A DNA stretch of 64,000 nt from Mongoliitalea daihaiensis (GTDB lineage: Bacteria > Bacteroidota > Bacteroidia > Cytophagales > Cyclobacteriaceae): the NCBI RefSeq assembly GCF_021596945.1, contig NZ_CP063779.1, forward strand, positions 2,826,001 to 2,890,000, in the 5' to 3' direction. The translations under genes were made by a program, and so were the position numbers. Under the pieces are notes generated by a model. That model saw nothing but the letters and a program-made list of their open reading frames with translations, did no database searches and was not told the DNA's origin. Below, in pieces: positions 62,970 through 64,000 of the stretch; position 1 is the stretch's first letter; each line of letters starts with the position of its first letter.

Positions 62970-63088
62970 TAAATCACTTTCTTGAAATTTAATGAAGCGA
63001 TTAGCTTCACTCGTTTTCTATTACCCTTCAGGAACATAAATCTTGAAAGGCAATGGTAGTTTCTTGGGATTTATTAAAATTTTAAAAT

Positions 63089-64000
63089 ATGTTTTCAATA
63101 CCAATTCGATGGATAATGGCTCTGCTGTTATCGTTTAGTTTCATTTACACAACGTTCGCCCAGACGATCCAATTACTCGATCGCCAAACCTTAGTCCCTA
63201 TCATAGGATTGACCTATCACTATGCTGATCAATCCGGTGTTTCAGATGAACTTGGTAATATCACCCTTCGCTTTCAAAAAGGAGAGTCCATTCATTTCAG
63301 TCACGTTTTATATGGTAAATGGAGCTTAAAAGCCCCAGAACTCCAAACCGCTTTGCAGCAGGGAAGGGTTTTACGGACGGAACAGGCCTATCATTTGCAA
63401 CAGGTCACCGTCATTTCTTTAAAACAAACGGATGAAAAAGATCAGCGGATCATGATATCGGATCAAGAGCGCTTACACCACGATGCAGGAGCTATTTTAA
63501 ATCAAAACCCTGTTGTTAACGGGATTCGTAAAAGTGGGGCTTTTGCTTTTGATCCCGTCATGCGAGGATTTAAGTATGAGCAATTAAATATTGTCATTGA
63601 TGGTCTTCAGTCTGCTATTGCGGCCTGTCCCAATCGCATGGACCCGCCAACATCCCAAATTGCCTTAAACCGGATCAAGCAAGTAGAAATCCTCAAGGGG
63701 CCACATGCCTTGCGCTACGGCATTGGGTTGGGCGGAACGATCAACTTTGTACAGGAGGATCCTAATTTTTCTTCCCCCAATGGAGTGTATGGTCGGTATT
63801 CAAGTATGTACGAGCATAACGGGAATATTTGGAGACATGAGGGAAGAGTAGGCTTGTCAGGGGAGAATCATGACATCGGTATCATGGGTTCTTGGTCCGC
63901 AGGAACTGATTATGTAGATGGTGAGGGCAATGTTGTACCAGCTAATTTCAGAAGAGGAACAGTCGGAATGTATGGGGATTTCAAAGTGGGTAGAAGGGAT
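63089..64000 (+). CDS. TonB-dependent receptor, OprC/NosA copper-receptor-like (partial)
   Basis: First 304 codons of an outer-membrane TonB-dependent receptor, open to the window end. Signal peptide ends 'TTFAQ' (about 25); a short beta domain (about 26-105) precedes the plug (about 115-225) with 'NQNPVVNGIRKSGAFAFDPV' and 'RIKQVEILKGPHALRYGIG'. The plug segment 'AIAACPNRMDPPTSQIAL' (177-194) matches the CxxxM...DPP signature of OprC/NosA-type copper receptors; Cys180 and Met184 correspond to the CxxxM copper ligands described for OprC. The barrel begins about residue 232. Function as a copper importer is a strong family inference. Confidence 0.88.
   Translation, partial: MFSIPIRWIMALLLSFSFIYTTFAQTIQLLDRQTLVPIIGLTYHYADQSGVSDELGNITLRFQKGESIHFSHVLYGKWSLKAPELQTALQQGRVLRTEQAYHLQQVTVISLKQTDEKDQRIMISDQERLHHDAGAILNQNPVVNGIRKSGAFAFDPVMRGFKYEQLNIVIDGLQSAIAACPNRMDPPTSQIALNRIKQVEILKGPHALRYGIGLGGTINFVQEDPNFSSPNGVYGRYSSMYEHNGNIWRHEGRVGLSGENHDIGIMGSWSAGTDYVDGEGNVVPANFRRGTVGMYGDFKVGRRD

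Larger units (their letters stand above)
62413..63017. repeat. right copy of the ~605-bp direct repeat
   Basis: Matches 60158-60762 at a constant offset of 2255 bp. It begins immediately after the right terminal inverted repeat of the insertion sequence and ends 71 bp before the TonB receptor start. Confidence 0.92.

Noticed and set aside
60158-63018. Reading the ~605-bp repeats as a composite transposon or simple tandem duplication
   Set aside because: The repeats abut the 13-bp terminal inverted repeats of the IS exactly and encode host gene ends, so a long target duplication is simpler; a composite element would need IS copies at the outer ends.

Overview
The window comes from the chromosome of a Bacteroidota bacterium, most likely order Cytophagales (family Cyclobacteriaceae or close kin). 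This rests on gene content (YaiO/HEAT/GT2 locus, DUF3822 beside coaD, a receiver-less sigma-54 activator between miaB and lptE, a MoaC-MogA fusion, Tat-like 'RRxFLK' lipoproteins, TonB-dependent receptor), on TAnnTTTG-type promoter boxes, on the scarcity of purine-rich Shine-Dalgarno sites and on moderate-to-low GC. It is an inference from content, not from a marker-gene tree.

Layout. 1-4.8 kb: a YbjQ-family protein and three secreted amidohydrolase paralogues in one operon, two of which have lost the HxH metal motif. 5.1-9.9 kb: two stand-alone receiver proteins bracket an operon for a HEAT-repeat membrane protein, a GT2 polysaccharide synthase and a TPR/beta-barrel YaiO-type outer-membrane protein. 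9.9-18.1 kb: a methyltransferase, MsrA (its lipoprotein leader is cut off by an in-frame stop), small lipoproteins, an outer-membrane protein, alkaline phosphatase and small membrane proteins. 18.2-23.3 kb: proBA, a receiver protein and groES-groEL. 23.5-30.6 kb: secG, a TPR protein, lptE, a sigma-54 activator, miaB, an FtsE-like ATPase and a TalC/FSA-like transaldolase. 30.8-36.9 kb: racemase, CCA-adding enzyme, TPR protein, Tat-exported TIM-barrel lipoprotein, PIG-L deacetylase and proC. 37.3-40.7 kb: three polysaccharide/nucleotide-sugar genes. 40.7-49 kb: pyrE, two NUDIX proteins, coaD, a RecD-like helicase, DUF1573, SGNH hydrolase, LD-carboxypeptidase and nitroreductase.

49.3-56.8 kb is a molybdenum cofactor cluster on the minus strand: moaCB, moaE, moeB-like, moaD, a DUF433 antitoxin with a tiny truncated toxin, a TauE-type permease, moeA, moaA and a CHY zinc-finger protein. 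Nearly every gap in it carries repeat DNA built on AATATCC/GGATATT. No molybdoenzyme lies in the window.

57-64 kb is the accessory end: a KilA-N remnant, a lipoprotein, a 61-residue membrane protein, a large uncharacterised protein, and an IS1634-family insertion sequence flanked by direct repeats of about 605 bp that look identical. The repeats duplicate a small cysteine-rich protein gene lying upstream of a TonB-dependent receptor whose plug has the CPNRMDPP signature of OprC/NosA-type copper receptors; the receptor runs off the window end.

Most genes look intact. The breaks (msrA leader, KilA-N, the transposase) are single-base changes, several in short homopolymers, so sequencing error must be excluded before calling them decay. 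I saw no tRNA, rRNA or CRISPR array.
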